64,000 nucleotides of DNA from Chaetoderma sp. LZ-2023a (GCA_034401795.1 CM067371.1:84848783-84912782), one strand, 5' to 3'. Positions 12,069 through 24,058 are shown, numbered from the stretch's first letter. Translations and numbers: made by a program. Notes: generated by a model from the sequence alone, not told the origin.

Positions 12069-12189
12069 GTAATGTATAATCGCTTGATCTTTATTGTAAA
12101 TATATGACTGAATTCAGCTAATAGTGACTGATGTGATCCGTCCTATGTTGTTATTTTTTTTGCTCGTCGAAAAGTTTTGGGAGAGTATA

Positions 12190-13010
12190 TAGTTGCCGCT
12201 TTGTTCATCTGCCCGCCCAGCCATCCATCCATTTGCCCTCTACAAGTTTATCCGAACCATAGTTCCAAGACTGTTTCACATAGCTTCACTAAACCTGGTA
12301 TGTCGATGCATCTTAGGGAGAAGGTGTGCAGTGTATGAAATACTCTACAGTTCGTTGAACATTACCAAAAGTTTTTGTCTGGGCTGTAGTTCCAAGTTTT
12401 TTGGTGTACAGGAAATAAACTTGATATGTAGATGCATCTTGGAGAGGTGTGGAGTGTATGAGGTTAGCATGACCTAATTTGACCTACTTTTCACAGTTCA
12501 TTGAACAGTACCAACGATTTTGTCAGGTCTGTAGTTTCAAGACCTTTAGGTATACAGGAACTAAACCTGATATGTTGATGCAGCTTAAGGAAATGGTGTG
12601 CAGTGTATGAAATGTAGGTCAGCGTGACTTACCTTTGATCTACTTTTCATGGTTCATTGAACATTACAGAATATTTTTGTTCGAGTTCTAGTTTCAAGCG
12701 TATTAGGTATATGGGGGTAAGCGTGGTGCATGCTTCATTATATGCTGAATGCGTGCCGTGTTTGAAAAGTAGGTCAGCATGACCTATTTTGTGTGATTCA
12801 CTGAATATTACAGAAAAACTTTGTCCAGGCTCTACTTTCAAGAGTTTTTGGTATATTGGAACTAAACTTGGTCCTTAGGTGAATTATACACTAAAGGTGT
12901 GTTTCATATGAAGATTTTCACAGTTCACTGAACGTGCTTTTAACCTACTTTTCATGGTTCATAGAGCGCTACAGAGAATTTTTGTCAGGGCCAATGTTTC
13001 TACAGTGTCC
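12190..13010. repeat. ~160-bp degenerate tandem repeat
   Basis: Four to five units are marked by 'ttcattgaacatta' (near 12350, 12500, 12655, 12790, 12955), 'tttttgtc' and 'ggtcagc/atgac'. It is intronic. It ends near a 'tatgccttcggggagcatac' block, another widespread repeat end. Confidence 0.6.
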
Positions 13011-13104
13011 CTACAGAGTATGCCTTCGGGGAGCATACATCAGTTTACTAATATGCCTTGTTTTTTATGACAATCGGATGGTAAAATCTGTCTAGACCAT
13101 CACC

Positions 13105-13217
13105 ATTTTCGCCAAATTTTCACTATTTAATGGTCAACCTGAACAAAATACCATCTGCAATGGTCTTGAGTAATGTCCATTTAGAGGCCAAGAAAAAACG
13201 TTTTGAAAATCTACCAA
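13105..13217. mobile_element. Family P MITE, left half
   Basis: TTTAATGGTCAACC through 'aatgtccatttagaggccaag' and 'ttttgaaaatctacc' matches the left half of family P. It stops exactly where the 37-bp array begins, so the array interrupts or abuts it. Confidence 0.65.
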
Positions 13218-14300
13218 AGTATATAAAATGGGATTCTGGGAAATGAGGTTTCAAAGTGTATAAAATGGGATTCTGGGAAATGAGGTTTCAAAGTATATAA
13301 AATGGGATTTTGGGAAATCAGGTTTCAAAGTATATAAAATGGGATTCTGGGAAATCAGGTTTCAAAGTATATAAAATGAAATTCTGGGAAATCGGGTTTC
13401 AAAGTATATAAAATGGGATTCTGGGAAATCAGGTTTCAAAGTATATAAAATGGGATTCTGGGAAATGAGGTTTCAAAGTATATAAAATGGGATTCTGGGA
13501 AATGAGGTTTCAAAGTATATAAAATGGGATTCTGGGAAATCAGGTTTCAAAGTATATAAAATGGGATTTTGGGAAATCAGGTTTCAAAGTATATAAAATG
13601 GGATTCTGGGAAATCAGGTTTCAAAGTATATAAAATGAAATTCTGGGAAATTGGGTTTCAAAGTATATAAAATGGGATTCTGGGAAATCAGGTTTCAAAG
13701 TATATAAAATGGGATTCTGGGAAATGAGGTTTCAAAGTATATAAAATGGGATTCTGGGAAATGAGGTTTCAAAGTATATAAAATGGGATTCTGGGAAATG
13801 AGGTTTCAAAGTATATAAAATGGGATTCTGGGAAAACAGGTTTCAAAGTATATAAAATGGGATTCTGGGAAATCAGGTTTCAAAGTATATAAAATGGAAT
13901 TCTGGGAAATCGGGTTTCAAAGTATATAAAATGGAATTCTGGGAAATCGGGTTTCAAAGTATATAAAATGGGATTCTGGGAAATCGGGTTTCAAAGTATA
14001 TAAAATGGAATTCTGGGAAATCGGGTTTCAAAGTATATAAAATGGGATTCTGGGAAATCAGGTTTCAACGTATATGAAATGGGATTCTGGGAAATCAGGT
14101 TTCAAAGTATATAAAATGGGATTCTGGGAAATCAGGTTTCAAAGTATATAAAATGGGATTCTGGGAAATCAGGTTTCAAAGTATATAAAATGGGATTCTG
14201 GGAAATCAGGTTTCAAAGTATATAAAATGGGATTCTGGGAAATCAGGTTTCAAAGTATATAAAATGGGATTCTGGGGAATCAGGTTTCAAAGTATATAAA
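13217..14300. repeat. 37-bp minisatellite, ~29 units
   Basis: Consensus (two pieces): aaaatgggattctgggaaat + caggtttcaaagtatat. Marker variants ('gggattttggg' at about 13305 and 13564; 'aaatgaaattctggg' at about 13372 and 13633) recur 259 bp apart, showing a 7-unit block duplication. The array lies within a family F copy, since the F 3' end follows at 14285-14360, and just upstream of the last KIF17 exon. Confidence 0.95.
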
Positions 14301-14360
14301 TCGATTCCAACATGTGAAAGAAGTTGGTGGATCTTAGTTAGAAATAGATCCCTCAATTAT
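14285..14360 (+). mobile_element. Family F 3' end fragment
   Basis: The segment 'ataaatcgattccaacatg ... gttagaaatagatccctc' matches the 3' end of the F copies at 27840-27880 and 30140-30235, continuing directly from the last minisatellite unit. Confidence 0.65.
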
Positions 14361-14388
14361 AGTTCTAATTGCCTTTGAAATATTACAG

Positions 14389-14624
14389 GTAAGCAAAAAG
14401 TTGTTCATGTGAATGGCGTCCATGGCACTGGTCAGATACCGCCCATTATGAATGGTCACCACCACGATGAAAACATGACGGGAGAATTACACACTGTACA
14501 ACATCATCGACAAATGAATCCATCCGACGAAATCATACCACGACGGCCACTACGCTTAGAGGCACTACCAACACAAACAACAAAGAAGACAAAAAAGAAA
14601 AAGAATCAGCTGGAACAGTTGTGA
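14389..14624 (+). CDS. KIF17-like kinesin, C-terminal exon
   Basis: Terminal exon after acceptor ttgaaatattacag|. It enters in phase 1 and ends at TGA 14622-14624, encoding 77 further residues. The first part is Gly/His/Asn-rich (VNGVHGTGQIPPIMNGHHH). The end carries RRPLRLEALP then a lysine cluster KKTKKKK and a short tail ending EQL. Vertebrate KIF17 ends in the same order: RPFRLESL-like block, KRKK-type basic cluster reported as a ciliary-localisation signal, then a short tail. The lysine cluster here is therefore a candidate ciliary-entry signal (inference). The reading frame is intact. Confidence 0.88.
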
Positions 14625-15610
14625 TCATTATTGTGTCATCCTTTTGTGTACTGTTTTTGTTATAATGATACTCACTGTGCTAGAGTGATTGATTATCTTG
14701 CTTGATGTTTTTGTGACGGCATTTGATGTTTTAAAAGGGGTATGATTCTGTAAAATGTTGACATGTGCTCAGAGCTGGATTAAGTCTAGGTGATGCTTAT
14801 GGCTATTCCACCTTTCCAGAGTATCCACCCATCATATGACATCATAATCAACTACGTGATGTTTAGAATGACATCCTAATGAATGACGTCATGAATGATG
14901 TTGATAAGTACGTCACGAATGCATATTTGAGGACGGTCTATGCGTTGTTGTACAAATTGTATGCCTTTACTATTTAATCAATATTCTGTTGAATATTTTG
15001 AAACTAATTTGACTGGGTGTTGTTGCTGCCATAGGCAGCAACAGCACCCAGTCAAATTAGTTAGAAAATATTCAACAGCTTCCCTGTATAGTTTTCAGGA
15101 AATTGATAGCTAGAGCATTCAGGGATCGATCAATCCCAATACGTCGCGGTGTGGGTGGAACTTAGCTGGTGATGGGTGGGGCATAGCTAAAAATGGAAAT
15201 GTCCATAGATTGTTGGGGGCTTCTTGTTACTACTACTAATTCTGAGATTTCTACTTCAAGTGGTTAAGCTACTCTTATTGTTTTTTGTTTGTGGCTCCCT
15301 TATTTATCGAGTGTCCAGGCCTATAACCTTGCCATCCCTTGCCTTAATCCAACTCTGTGCATAGTTATCCATGTTATACATGCTGGACCTTGGCAAGTCA
15401 TTGGATATACTGCCCTGTTTAGCTTCTGAAGTGCATACAGAGATTCATGTTCATATATGTGTGAGTGCATGTAGAATGTGTGAGACGAGATGGTGTTCAC
15501 AATGCTACACACACAAGGAATGTAGTTGGTGAGTGAGAAATGGGTCTACATGCACTCACACATATATGAACCAGGTACTGACAGCGTCATATATTAGTAT
15601 GTGGAATAAA
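14625..15610 (+). other. KIF17 3' region / candidate 3' UTR
   Basis: No further exon is seen. The first AATAAA on this strand is at 15605-15610, which would give a UTR of about 980 nt containing family F copy 14805-15207. An earlier, non-canonical polyadenylation site is possible. Confidence 0.4.
14805..15207 (+). mobile_element. Family F foldback MITE
   Basis: Ends are 'ccacctttccag' and 'ggaaatgtcca' (diverged from GGACCTTTCCAGTTTT inverted ends). It contains TGACGTCATGAATGA at about 14885, a near-perfect palindrome at 14992-15076 built on a 'tgctgccataggcagca' core, and an internal 'gggatcgatcaatccc'. Confidence 0.8.
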
Positions 15611-16149
15611 AATTCTGTGTCTCCTACGATAATTATAAATTCCTCTCACAATAATTGTCATTCTTTTTATCAGTCTTTAAACTGTAATTGAGACATTGCC
15701 CAGTTGTATGGTCTACATTGCACTAGATTGTATGGCGGGACCATATAATATTTAACCCTTACCACTCTGATGATAAATTAAAAGATGAACTGGTGTTCAT
15801 TTTTCAACAAATTTGGTGGAAGATGTTGCAACATCGTCCAGGAAAATTGTTTAAAATGTACACCAGTTTCTTTGCTATTGGCACAGTAAAAGACAGGATA
15901 TTGACATCAGTGTGGTAACGCTGGTTAATAGTTTCCGAAATCTAGTCAATATATTTCGCACGAAGATGTGTTGATCTATAGCTTTCAAATCAATACTTGT
16001 TGGTGTTGATGTGAGAAATCTTGTGACTTGTCTCCATGATTCACCATTGCAGCAGAATGATATGAGACTAAGGAAGATAATTTGTATATGTATGTAACGG
16101 TAGGTCCCTGAGACACACTTTAGAAGTTAGGCAGACCGGAGATAACATA
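15611..16149. other. Intergenic, no recognised feature
   Basis: Apart from a short inverted 'tgcactcacacatatatgaa' motif just before it (15440-15475 versus 15550-15572), I see nothing I can name. Confidence 0.3.
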
Positions 16150-16390
16150 GTTAACGCATATGTTTAGCCGTCAAATTTATTCATGAAAATTTATATTTTT
16201 CTCACAGAAGATGTTCATTTAGAGACCAAGAGAAAATTATTTTTGAAAATGTATCACTTGAATGACTGGTTCGTTTATCGAACCCAGACATTTCACTGGT
16301 ATATTAAAAAAAAAAATGCTCTTGGTCTGAAAATGTACATTTATCAAGGTCAATGCAGACACCGTTTTTGGCTGGCTTGAGTGTTAAATG
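16150..16390. mobile_element. Family P MITE, imperfect hairpin
   Basis: The left flank is the 'cgtcaaatttattcatgaaaattta' type and the right flank 'tttggctggcttgagtgttaaatgag'. The arms are mismatched and the right arm has a run of A. Confidence 0.65.
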
Positions 16391-16467
16391 AGTACTGAGA
16401 ACAAACATATTTGTCTTAGGCCTGCCATCACTACCGACGTATAAGACTCATTATTAGTTGATATGGT

Positions 16468-16703
16468 TAACCCTTTAATGGTCAAGCCGGCCAAAACCAG
16501 CCCCAGCAGTGCTCTTGAAGAATGTTGATTTGCAGTCCAAGATAAAACTATTTTTGAAAATTTACAACTGGAATGCCTGGCTCGGTAACCGAGCCGGTCA
16601 TTCCAGTGGTAAATTTTCAAAAATAGTCCTCTTGACCGGCAAATGGACTTTGAGTAAGTAAATATTTATATTTTCTTGGCCAAATTTGACCATCAAAGCA
16701 TGA
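16468..16703. mobile_element. Family P MITE, complete
   Basis: Begins TTAACCCTTTAATGGTCAAG; the right end is 'gaccatcaaagcatgaa', so the right TTAA is lost. The palindrome is centred on 'ctcggtaaccgagccggtc'. Confidence 0.75.
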
Positions 16704-16840
16704 ACTGTGCAGCGGTGATTTGTACATCATCCGCGAGCCATTGTCCATCAGAAATAGTGGTACCTTTAGTTACTTGTTGATGCATTAGAACAAAAATTAG
16801 CTTTAATTCTGGAAATATCTAATCGAGACTTGAAAATAAA

Positions 16841-17179
16841 TGCCCCTTTCCAGTTTATCCATCCATCCGTCATATGATGTCATAATCAACTATGTGGCCT
16901 GTAGGATGACATCATAATCAATGATGTCATGAATGACATAGATTAGTACGTCACGAATGCATAACTGGTGACGGACTAAGAGTTGTTAATCTGTTGCTGC
17001 CATACGTAGCAACAGCATCCAGTCAAATTAGTTTCAAAATGTTCAACAGCTTACCTGTATAGTTTTCTGGAAATTGATAGTCAGTGAGTTCAGGGATCGA
17101 TTGATCCCAACACCAGTGAGGTGTTGGTGGAGATTAGCTAGAGATGGGCAGAGCATACCTAAAACTAGAAAGGTCCATT
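16841..17179 (+). mobile_element. Family F MITE with damaged central palindrome
   Basis: Starts 'cccctttccagtttatcc' and ends 'aaaactagaaaggtccatt'. Only the core and right arm of the central palindrome remain (16990-17050). Confidence 0.75.
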
Positions 17180-17281
17180 GGATACACTCAGAAAAAACGC
17201 CAGAGTTAAGGCCCTTGTAAAATCACCAGGTTGATGAGAATAGTCTCAGTATATTACGGTACTCCAAATGTACAGTACTTA

Positions 17282-17505
17282 CCATTTAACCATTAAAATT
17301 TGTCGTGAAACTCTCAACTTTTGCTTAGGGAATGTCCATTTGTAGAACAAGAGAAGACTATGTTTGAAACTTTATTACTGGAATAACTGGCTCTCCATGC
17401 ATTCCAATGATAAATTTTCAAAAATATGTTAAATTTCTCTTGGTCTGCAAATGGACATTCGTAAGCTCACTCTAATGCTGAGCACTTAATTCAAACCTGT
17501 TTTTG
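17282..17505. mobile_element. Family P MITE
   Basis: Begins 'taaccattaaaatttgtc'. The 'aatgtccatttgtagaac' block pairs with 'tctgcaaatggacatt'. The loop region is shortened (ctggctctccatgcattcc). Confidence 0.65.
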
Positions 17506-17782
17506 GTTAAATCAAGTAAGTGGGTGTCGTATGGAATTATTCCCTAGGATTATAGGATTAACTTAAAATACAACTCATAAATAGTATTTAAAAAGAATAT
17601 TTCTTACATCGTGTTCAAAATTGTACTAAGTAACATATTTCTGTTCTGATGTTAACTTATTTATTAGGTGTACTGTATATACTAAACAGTCTCAGTCTAA
17701 ATTATTTCAGGTAAGACATATGGTCCATTAACTGTCTCGCTGCTGCAACCCACCAAACAATTATTCTAATGGATAATAACTC

Positions 17783-17890
17783 TGGACCTGCTGTATATTT
17801 TGGAAACAATTTGACTGAAAGTTGTTGGTGTCTAAGCTTAGCCACCAACAACTTTCGGTCAAATTGTTTTCAAAATATTCAGCATATTCA
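17783..17890. repeat. H palindrome, AACAACTTTC subtype
   Basis: Long inverted arms (about 45 bp each) read inward as tgctgtatattttggaaac ... acaactttcggtcaaattg, around a 'gtctaagcttagcc' centre. A right-arm-only relative lies at 39405-39475. Confidence 0.75.
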
Positions 17891-18062
17891 GAGTTAAACA
17901 CCATGGAAAATGTCATATGCAAAAACTCAGAAGTCAGACGGTTAAAAAAACAACACTGCTGAGTCATGATGCTAAATAGCAATGTCAAAACGAATGATGT
18001 TTTTTCATTTCTTCTTGAGTGACATACTGCTGATTATTCCACATTGGTTTTTTGATCTAATT

Positions 18063-18403
18063 TTAATGGACCTTTCCGGTTTATCCATCCATCATATGAT
18101 GTCATAATCAACTACTTGCTCTTGACGTGTAGGATGATATCATAATCAATGACATCATGAATGACGTAGATAAGTATGTCATGAACGCATAAGTGAAGAC
18201 GGACTAAGCGTTGTTGTACAAATTGTATGTCTACTATTTAATAGGCAGCAACAGCACCCAGTCAAATGAGTTTCATAATATTCAACAGCTTACCTGTATA
18301 GTTGTCTGCAAATTGATAATGAGGGATCGATCGATCCCAACATAAGCGAGATGTGGATGGTGCTAGAGATGGGTGGGGCATATCTAAAACTGGAAAGGTC
18401 TTT
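18063..18403 (+). mobile_element. Family F MITE, left palindrome arm deleted
   Basis: 'aatggacctttccggttta' to 'aaaactggaaaggtc'. The central palindrome has only its right arm (18243-18290). The internal 'agggatcgatcgatccc' palindrome is intact. Confidence 0.78.
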
Positions 18404-18829
18404 TCATGGAGCCCTGTTTCTAGCTCAGCTCCGCCAATTTGTCTGCATGTGTCAACAGGAATTTAAATCAGTTTTAAATAATGAAAGGTGGCATTAATAG
18501 AACTATGATCCTCATGCATCTTTTAGCAATAAAACAGGAATTAAAAAAAACAGTTAGCTACTGAAATAGTTTTGTTTTCCTTACGAAACTTAACAATTGC
18601 ATTTAGTCAATATCTTGTCGTGCTAAAAGACATGGAATTAAAAATTCTTGACACTAAGTTTTGTGTCTTCGATATAAACTTGTTTCAGACCTGCATCACA
18701 TGGTTCTGATGCCAGTTAACAAGTGATACATTTTAGTTGTGACACTAGTAAAAATTTTAGTTTGATTGATGGATTGGGCCCTTGAGTTGAGCTAGAAATA
18801 AGGTCCACATTGCAAATGTAAGGAAATTA

Positions 18830-19196
18830 ATGGTGGATTCCAGTTTATCATCAATCATATGACATCATAATCAACTACGTGATGTGTAGGATGATGTCAT
18901 AGTCAATGATATCATGAATGTTTGTCACGAACACTTAATTGATGACGGACTAAGCATTGTTGTATGAATTGTATGTCTTTACTATTTAATAAACATGCCA
19001 TTGAATATTTTGAAAATAATTTAACTGTCCTAGTCAAAGTAGTTTAAAAAATATTCAACATCTTACCTGTATAGTTTTCCAGAAATTGATAGTCAGTAGT
19101 TTCAGGGATCAATCTTTCCGTAACACGATTAAAGCGTGGATGGAGCTTAGCTAGAGATGGGAGGTACATGGCTAAAACTGGATTCCTCCATTGATT
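18830..19196 (+). mobile_element. Family F MITE, shortened terminal repeats
   Basis: Runs from 'ggtggattccagttta' to 'aaaactggattcctccatt', a terminal variant also used by the reversed copy at 30333-30715. The central palindrome is reduced. Confidence 0.72.
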
Positions 19197-20149
19197 TAGC
19201 TTCCATTTGCTCATCTGCTGAGGCTAGAGTGCTTTATTTTAGGAGGGTGAGATCATTTGAGGTTTGACAGTTTGTTGAACAAGCCATAAAGTTGTTAATA
19301 CGGTATAGTATTTTGAAATACACATTGAACATATTAATCAGGCTTCCTTGCCTGATTGATACTTTTATGCTGGTGATGGCCATGATGCTGCCGTATCCTT
19401 GTGTTTCAGACATGGCTTGTAGGCTGTGGCATGGCTTAGCATGGAAGGATTTATTGCTCTGTTTTCTACTTTATGACAATGGCGTAAGCGAGGCCCTCTT
19501 CGTGAATACCGACTCTGATGTCTAAATGCTCATTGTTACAGAGTTAGTAGAGGAAAGATCTGTGTATATTTTGGAAACGATATTGCTGAATCGTACTGCT
19601 GTCATAGACAGCAACCCTTTATTGCAGCATTGTTTCTAAAACGTGCGCCTGTTATCATATCAAATTGAGTGGAATTATGGAATATTAAATTTCAATGATC
19701 AAGCGGTGTAGGTAATAAGCAACATACTAAGCACAAATAAGGTGTTGTTATATTAAATGTGATTCTGCATCGGCTTGAATACTGGTCATATGGTTATGCA
19801 TTATTGTGCTTTTGCATTCTTAAATTATTTATATTTATAAAGATTTTTGTGATATTTAATGTCTGTGATCTAGGACTTATTATAGGGAATGTACCATTAT
19901 GAAGGATTTGTGGTATGTATATTTGTGTTAATTCATAATTTAAAATAATAATTAACTATAAAATTATTTTATGATGCCTATAAATGTTTTAGCTGTGATT
20001 GAAAATTGTTTAGCATTCCAAATCCCAAAATGAACTGTGATTTAGATTCAGCACATCTTACCTCAAAATCATTACTGATAAATGATGCACTTAGTACAGC
20101 TTTTGCAGGACTAGAAATTTAATTTAATTTCTTTATTGGTGATATGAAC
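19197..20149. other. Intergenic, no recognised feature
   Basis: AT-rich sequence. A short diverged palindrome-like segment lies at about 19565-19640 (gatattgctgaatcg ... ttgcagcattgtttc). I see no gene. Confidence 0.3.
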
Positions 20150-20830
20150 AGATAATTACATTAAAGAGGAACACAAACAGAAGAGTGTCATAACACTTCT
20201 GTCAATGATGCCTTTGTATAATTTAATAAAAAATAAAATATGTTATTTGCATATTCACGAATTCCTAAATAAGAAATTTCGCCACGGAAACTAATTTTCT
20301 TCCATTTCCCGTGATAATGATGTTATCGCGTGAATAATTGTTGTGTTATGACATCATCACGTGAATACTATTTTGATGTTGATCATTGATAGCTCACAAA
20401 AGCTGCTCATCAATGCATCATCATATTAATAAGATGTAAGGGAAATAGTGTCGTTAGATAAACTAGACCTTGAATTTGAACTGATATTCAGCTAAGTAAT
20501 TTTGTTAAATGCCAATTTCGTCATAGTTTCATCCATTCTGAAAAAAAATGTGGCCTAATCTGAATCCATGTGGTTGATGATTCCTGCGATGACATCATAC
20601 CGTGAATTTTATGGGGTCTCAAATTTCATGCCTTTAACCAAAATTTTATTAGTCAGAGTTTGAAAATTTGTCAAATTCTTTTTAATTCATAAAATATAAC
20701 TTATTTTTGGTGTTTTTATTGAAATCTAATTCTCGTTTGTGATCTTTAAACAATTCACAGATCCCTGATATTTTGTACTCATCCATACTGTACTGTACAG
20801 CTTATAAAGTTAGTCATATGTTCTGAATGC
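20150..20830. repeat. Dispersed repeat (copy B), unexpanded
   Basis: Aligns in order with both flanks of the 31-bp array (9395-11940). The blocks 'gtataatttaataaaaaata', 'gatgacatcataccgtgaat', 'attgaaatctaattctcg' and 'gtttgtgatcttta' are shared. It holds only about two 31-bp-like monomers at 20318-20372, so it preserves a state before expansion. Confidence 0.75.
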
Positions 20831-20974
20831 ATCATTTACTTCATATTAGGATAATTAATTGTTTAATTGTCAAGATGTTGTCAAGTTTGTCAAACCCAAT
20901 ATCAATTTGCAGGCAGGTAAGGACTGTTTTTATACCTTGCCAAAAAATGTTTGGGTATTATGTGATGGCATTTA

Positions 20975-21960
20975 CGGGTGGACAGGGGAGCTGGCCAGCT
21001 TCCATACCATAACTCTGCTATGGTTTATCAGATTGCTTTGAAACTTTATAGGATGACTAGACTTGGGATGAGGAAGAAACCTATCGAAATGGATAATGAC
21101 CCAAAATCCACATGGCCACCAGCCCCCGGTGACCATCTTGAAAATTGGTTTGTGGACAATAACTCAAATCACCATTTCCAGACAATAACTCCGCTACCAT
21201 TTAGCAGATCACTTTGAAACTTCTAAGGATGACTGGACTAGGTCTGAGGATGAAACCCATCGAAATTGACGATGATCCAAAATCAGTTTGCAGACGATAA
21301 CTCAATAATAACTGTTATTGTTTAGTGGATCGCTTTGATTTAAGTCTGTGGAAGAAACCTGTCGAAATCAAGATTGATCCCAAATCCAATATGGCCTCCA
21401 GGGCCGCTGGCTATCTTGAAAATTTGTCTGTAGATGTCAACACCATTTCCATGCGATAACTCTGCCACCATTTATCGGATCGCATTGAAAATTCATATGA
21501 TGACTGGACTTTTTCTGAGGAAGAAACCTATTGAAATCGACGATAATCAGAAAGCCATCTTGAAAATTGGTTTCTGGACGATAACTCCATTACCATTTAT
21601 CAGATTGCTTTGAAACTTCATAGGTTGACTGGACTATGTCTGAGGAAGACACCTATGGAAATCGACGATGCTCCGAAATCCAATATGGTCATCAACCATG
21701 GGCGACCATTTTGAAAATTGGTTTCTTGACAATAACTCCATTACCATTATCAGATCGCTTTGAAACTTCATAGGTTGACTGGACTAGGTCGGCAGAAGAA
21801 AGTTATTAAAATGATCCAAAATCCAATATGGCTAACAGCCATCAGTGTCCATCGTGAAAATTGATTTGTGAATGATAACTCTGGTACTGTTTATCACTTC
21901 ACTATGAATCGTGCTAGGATGACTGGGCTATGTCTTGGGAAGAAATCGCTATCTTCTGAT
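20975..21960. repeat. 148-bp tandem repeat array, 6-7 units
   Basis: Units are marked by 'gcttcgaaac'-like 'gctttgaaactt(c/t)ata' (near 21033, 21210, 21610, 21755), by 'gaagaaacctat' and by 'gaccatcttgaaaat'. It belongs to the same family as 1-510. Unit boundaries are diverged, suggesting an old array. Reading frames are chance products. Confidence 0.8.
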
Positions 21961-22090
21961 AGCCCTCATTCATTGGTTTGTCATCGTGGCGTGGTATTAT
22001 GCACAGCTTGTGGATCTCTTGTATGATTCATATATGGAGACTGTAAATCTGTCTGTAGATGGACATTGCTCAGTACCACAGCAGAAGGCG

Positions 22091-22297
22091 TTAACCCTTT
22101 AACCCTCGAATTTGTTCAAGAAAATTTCAAATTTCTCATTGAAAATGTCCATTTACAGACAAGAAGACTTTTTTTAATTTATTTAGCACTATCGAGACAG
22201 TCATTCCAGTGGTAAATTAAAAAGTTTTCTCTTGGTCTGCAAATGGAGATTTCTCAAGAACACTGCAAAAGCCGTTTGTGGCTGATATGAGTGTTAA
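22091..22297. mobile_element. Family P MITE, tandem copy 1 of 2
   Basis: Starts TTAACCCTTTAACCC and ends on the TTAA at 22294-22297, which also opens the next copy. The loop has lost most of 'gactggctcg'. Confidence 0.78.
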
Positions 22298-22522
22298 CCC
22301 TTTCATGACAAAACTGGCCTCTGTAGTGGTTTTGAGTAATGTCCATTTGCAGGTCAAGAGAAGACTATTTTTGAAGTTTTACCACTGAAATGACTGGCTC
22401 GGTAACTGAGCCAGTCATTACAGTGTTAAACTTTCAAAAATAATCTTCTCTTGGCCTGCAAATCGACATTCAATGAGTAAATATTTTAATTTTTCGAAGA
22501 AATTTAGTCATTAAATGGTTAA
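22294..22522. mobile_element. Family P MITE, tandem copy 2 of 2
   Basis: Opens on the shared TTAA (TTAACCCTTTCATG) and closes at TTAAATGGTTAA. The palindrome (gtccatttgcaggtcaagag ... ctcttggcctgcaaatcgac) is nearly complete. Confidence 0.8.
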
Positions 22523-22959
22523 ACAGTTAAAACAATTTTACTTTCAATGATCACTTTTGTCATTTTGTTTGTAATCGGTAAAGGGTTAATTATCAAAATT
22601 ATCTAAGAAGATATTTTTGTACAAAAAAATACACGAGGCTGTTGAAATGATTGATACAGTTTTGAACTACGCACACACAGTTTGTCACTTACTAATTGAT
22701 AAGCGTCAATATCACCCTATTGTAATGTCCTCATTTATTTTATATCTTATTTTTATACTAAAATTTATCTGGACAGCTGCATCGATGCAAAATAAGAAAT
22801 GTATAAATAACCTGGATGATACTTTGTATCGTCATAAAATATGACCACATAGGTCACAACATGTTTTTTGATCAATATATACCCTAATCAACGCGCAATG
22901 GTGAGGGTAGATTACAGCTCAGAAATAACTTTACAGGCTTCCCAAACAAAATAAAAACG
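22523..22959. other. Intergenic, no recognised feature
   Basis: AT-rich. An open stretch at 22617-22844 has no start context, splice sites or recognisable domain; I do not call it a gene. Confidence 0.3.
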
Positions 22960-23040
22960 TACTCTTGAATATTTTGAACGTAATTGACTAAGGGAGCAAT
23001 GTCTTCCAATCTAATTGTGTTCAGACTCTTCAACAGAACA
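22960..23040. repeat. H palindrome, heavily reduced
   Basis: The left arm 'cttgaatattttgaacgtaa' and right arm 'tgttcagactcttcaacag' surround 'agcaatgtcttccaatc'. This is the same subtype as 32000-32100. Confidence 0.55.
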
Positions 23041-23149
23041 TTTCTTACATCGTGTTCAAAATTGTTTGGTTTTGGAAACATCTAACTTATTTATGAGCTG
23101 TACTGTAGCGCAGGTAACTCTATCTGGATAGGAACCTAAACTCTGCCTT

Positions 23150-23345
23150 ATTGATTAACCATTTAATAGTCAAGATTGGTAAAAAAAAATTGATGTTTTG
23201 CCAAGCGAATACCCATTTGGTGGGAAAGCCTATTTTTGAAAATTTGTCACTGGAATGGCTGGCTCGAACTACTGATAAATTTTCAAAAATCGTCTTCTGT
23301 TGCCCTGCAAATTGACATTCTTCAAGACCTTGCCACACCGCAGAT
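23150..23345. mobile_element. Family P MITE, degraded
   Basis: Begins 'gattaaccatttaatagtca'. The left 'gtccatttgcag' is mutated and the right arm reads 'ttgccctgcaaattgacatt'. Confidence 0.6.
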
Positions 23346-23985
23346 ACTCCTGTTTGCGATGTGGAATCAGTAGGAGATGCCTGATTGGTCTCCAAGCTCT
23401 CACCCCCACAGCATGTCGCCTCCTGACAGTGCTCATGGACATCCTGTTAACAGTATGGTTAATGTTCAATTGTGTTATGCATGTTAATAATCTGCCTTGC
23501 CATCAGGTGATCACAGATTGCCTAAGTCAGTGCGTAATGGTAGAAAACTCAAACTGTACTTTCGCGCATGTGAACACCCATGTCTTCCTATGTGTGGTAC
23601 GGATTTCACCTGACACATGGTGTTGGTATGAACATGTATTTCTCATGCCCAATACCACCAGGTAACATAGAGACAAAAAGTACGAAAGCCGGCACATGTC
23701 CCAATGTTTGTATTCACTATTGATCTGGGTGGTGCTTAGCTTTTGCGCAAGGGTATCTATATAGCTGCTAACCAATGTTAATTTGGTGTGCTAGGATTCA
23801 AAGAATATTGAAGTTGAATATTGAAGTTGAATATTGAACTTTCAAAAGTTTGTGTCATCCTGTATTTATAATGTAGGTCCCAAATTCTTAAAAGTACAAA
23901 ATACGGTAACATATTTTAATACTGAGTAAACTCATTATAGTTGCAGAATTTTAATTGCATAACCTTAAGTTTATAATACAAAGAG
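23346..23985. other. Intergenic, no recognised feature
   Basis: Overlapping open stretches on both strands (about 23300-23775) show no domain, no splice sites and no coding-like conservation that I can judge. A three-fold 'tattgaagttgaa' repeat lies at 23808-23842. Confidence 0.3.
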
Positions 23986-23987
23986 GT

Positions 23988-24058
23988 TGAATATTTTGAA
24001 GCACATTTTGCTGGGAGCTGTTATTCTTTTTTTAGTTTCAAAATATTCAACAACGTAT
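23988..24058. repeat. H palindrome, reduced
   Basis: 'gttgaatattttgaagcac' pairs with 'gtttcaaaatattcaacaa'; the core is mostly deleted. Confidence 0.6.

Noticed and set aside
23300..23775. Overlapping open stretches of 80-120 codons on both strands
   Set aside because: No domain, no splice sites, overlap with a P MITE, and similar length on both strands.
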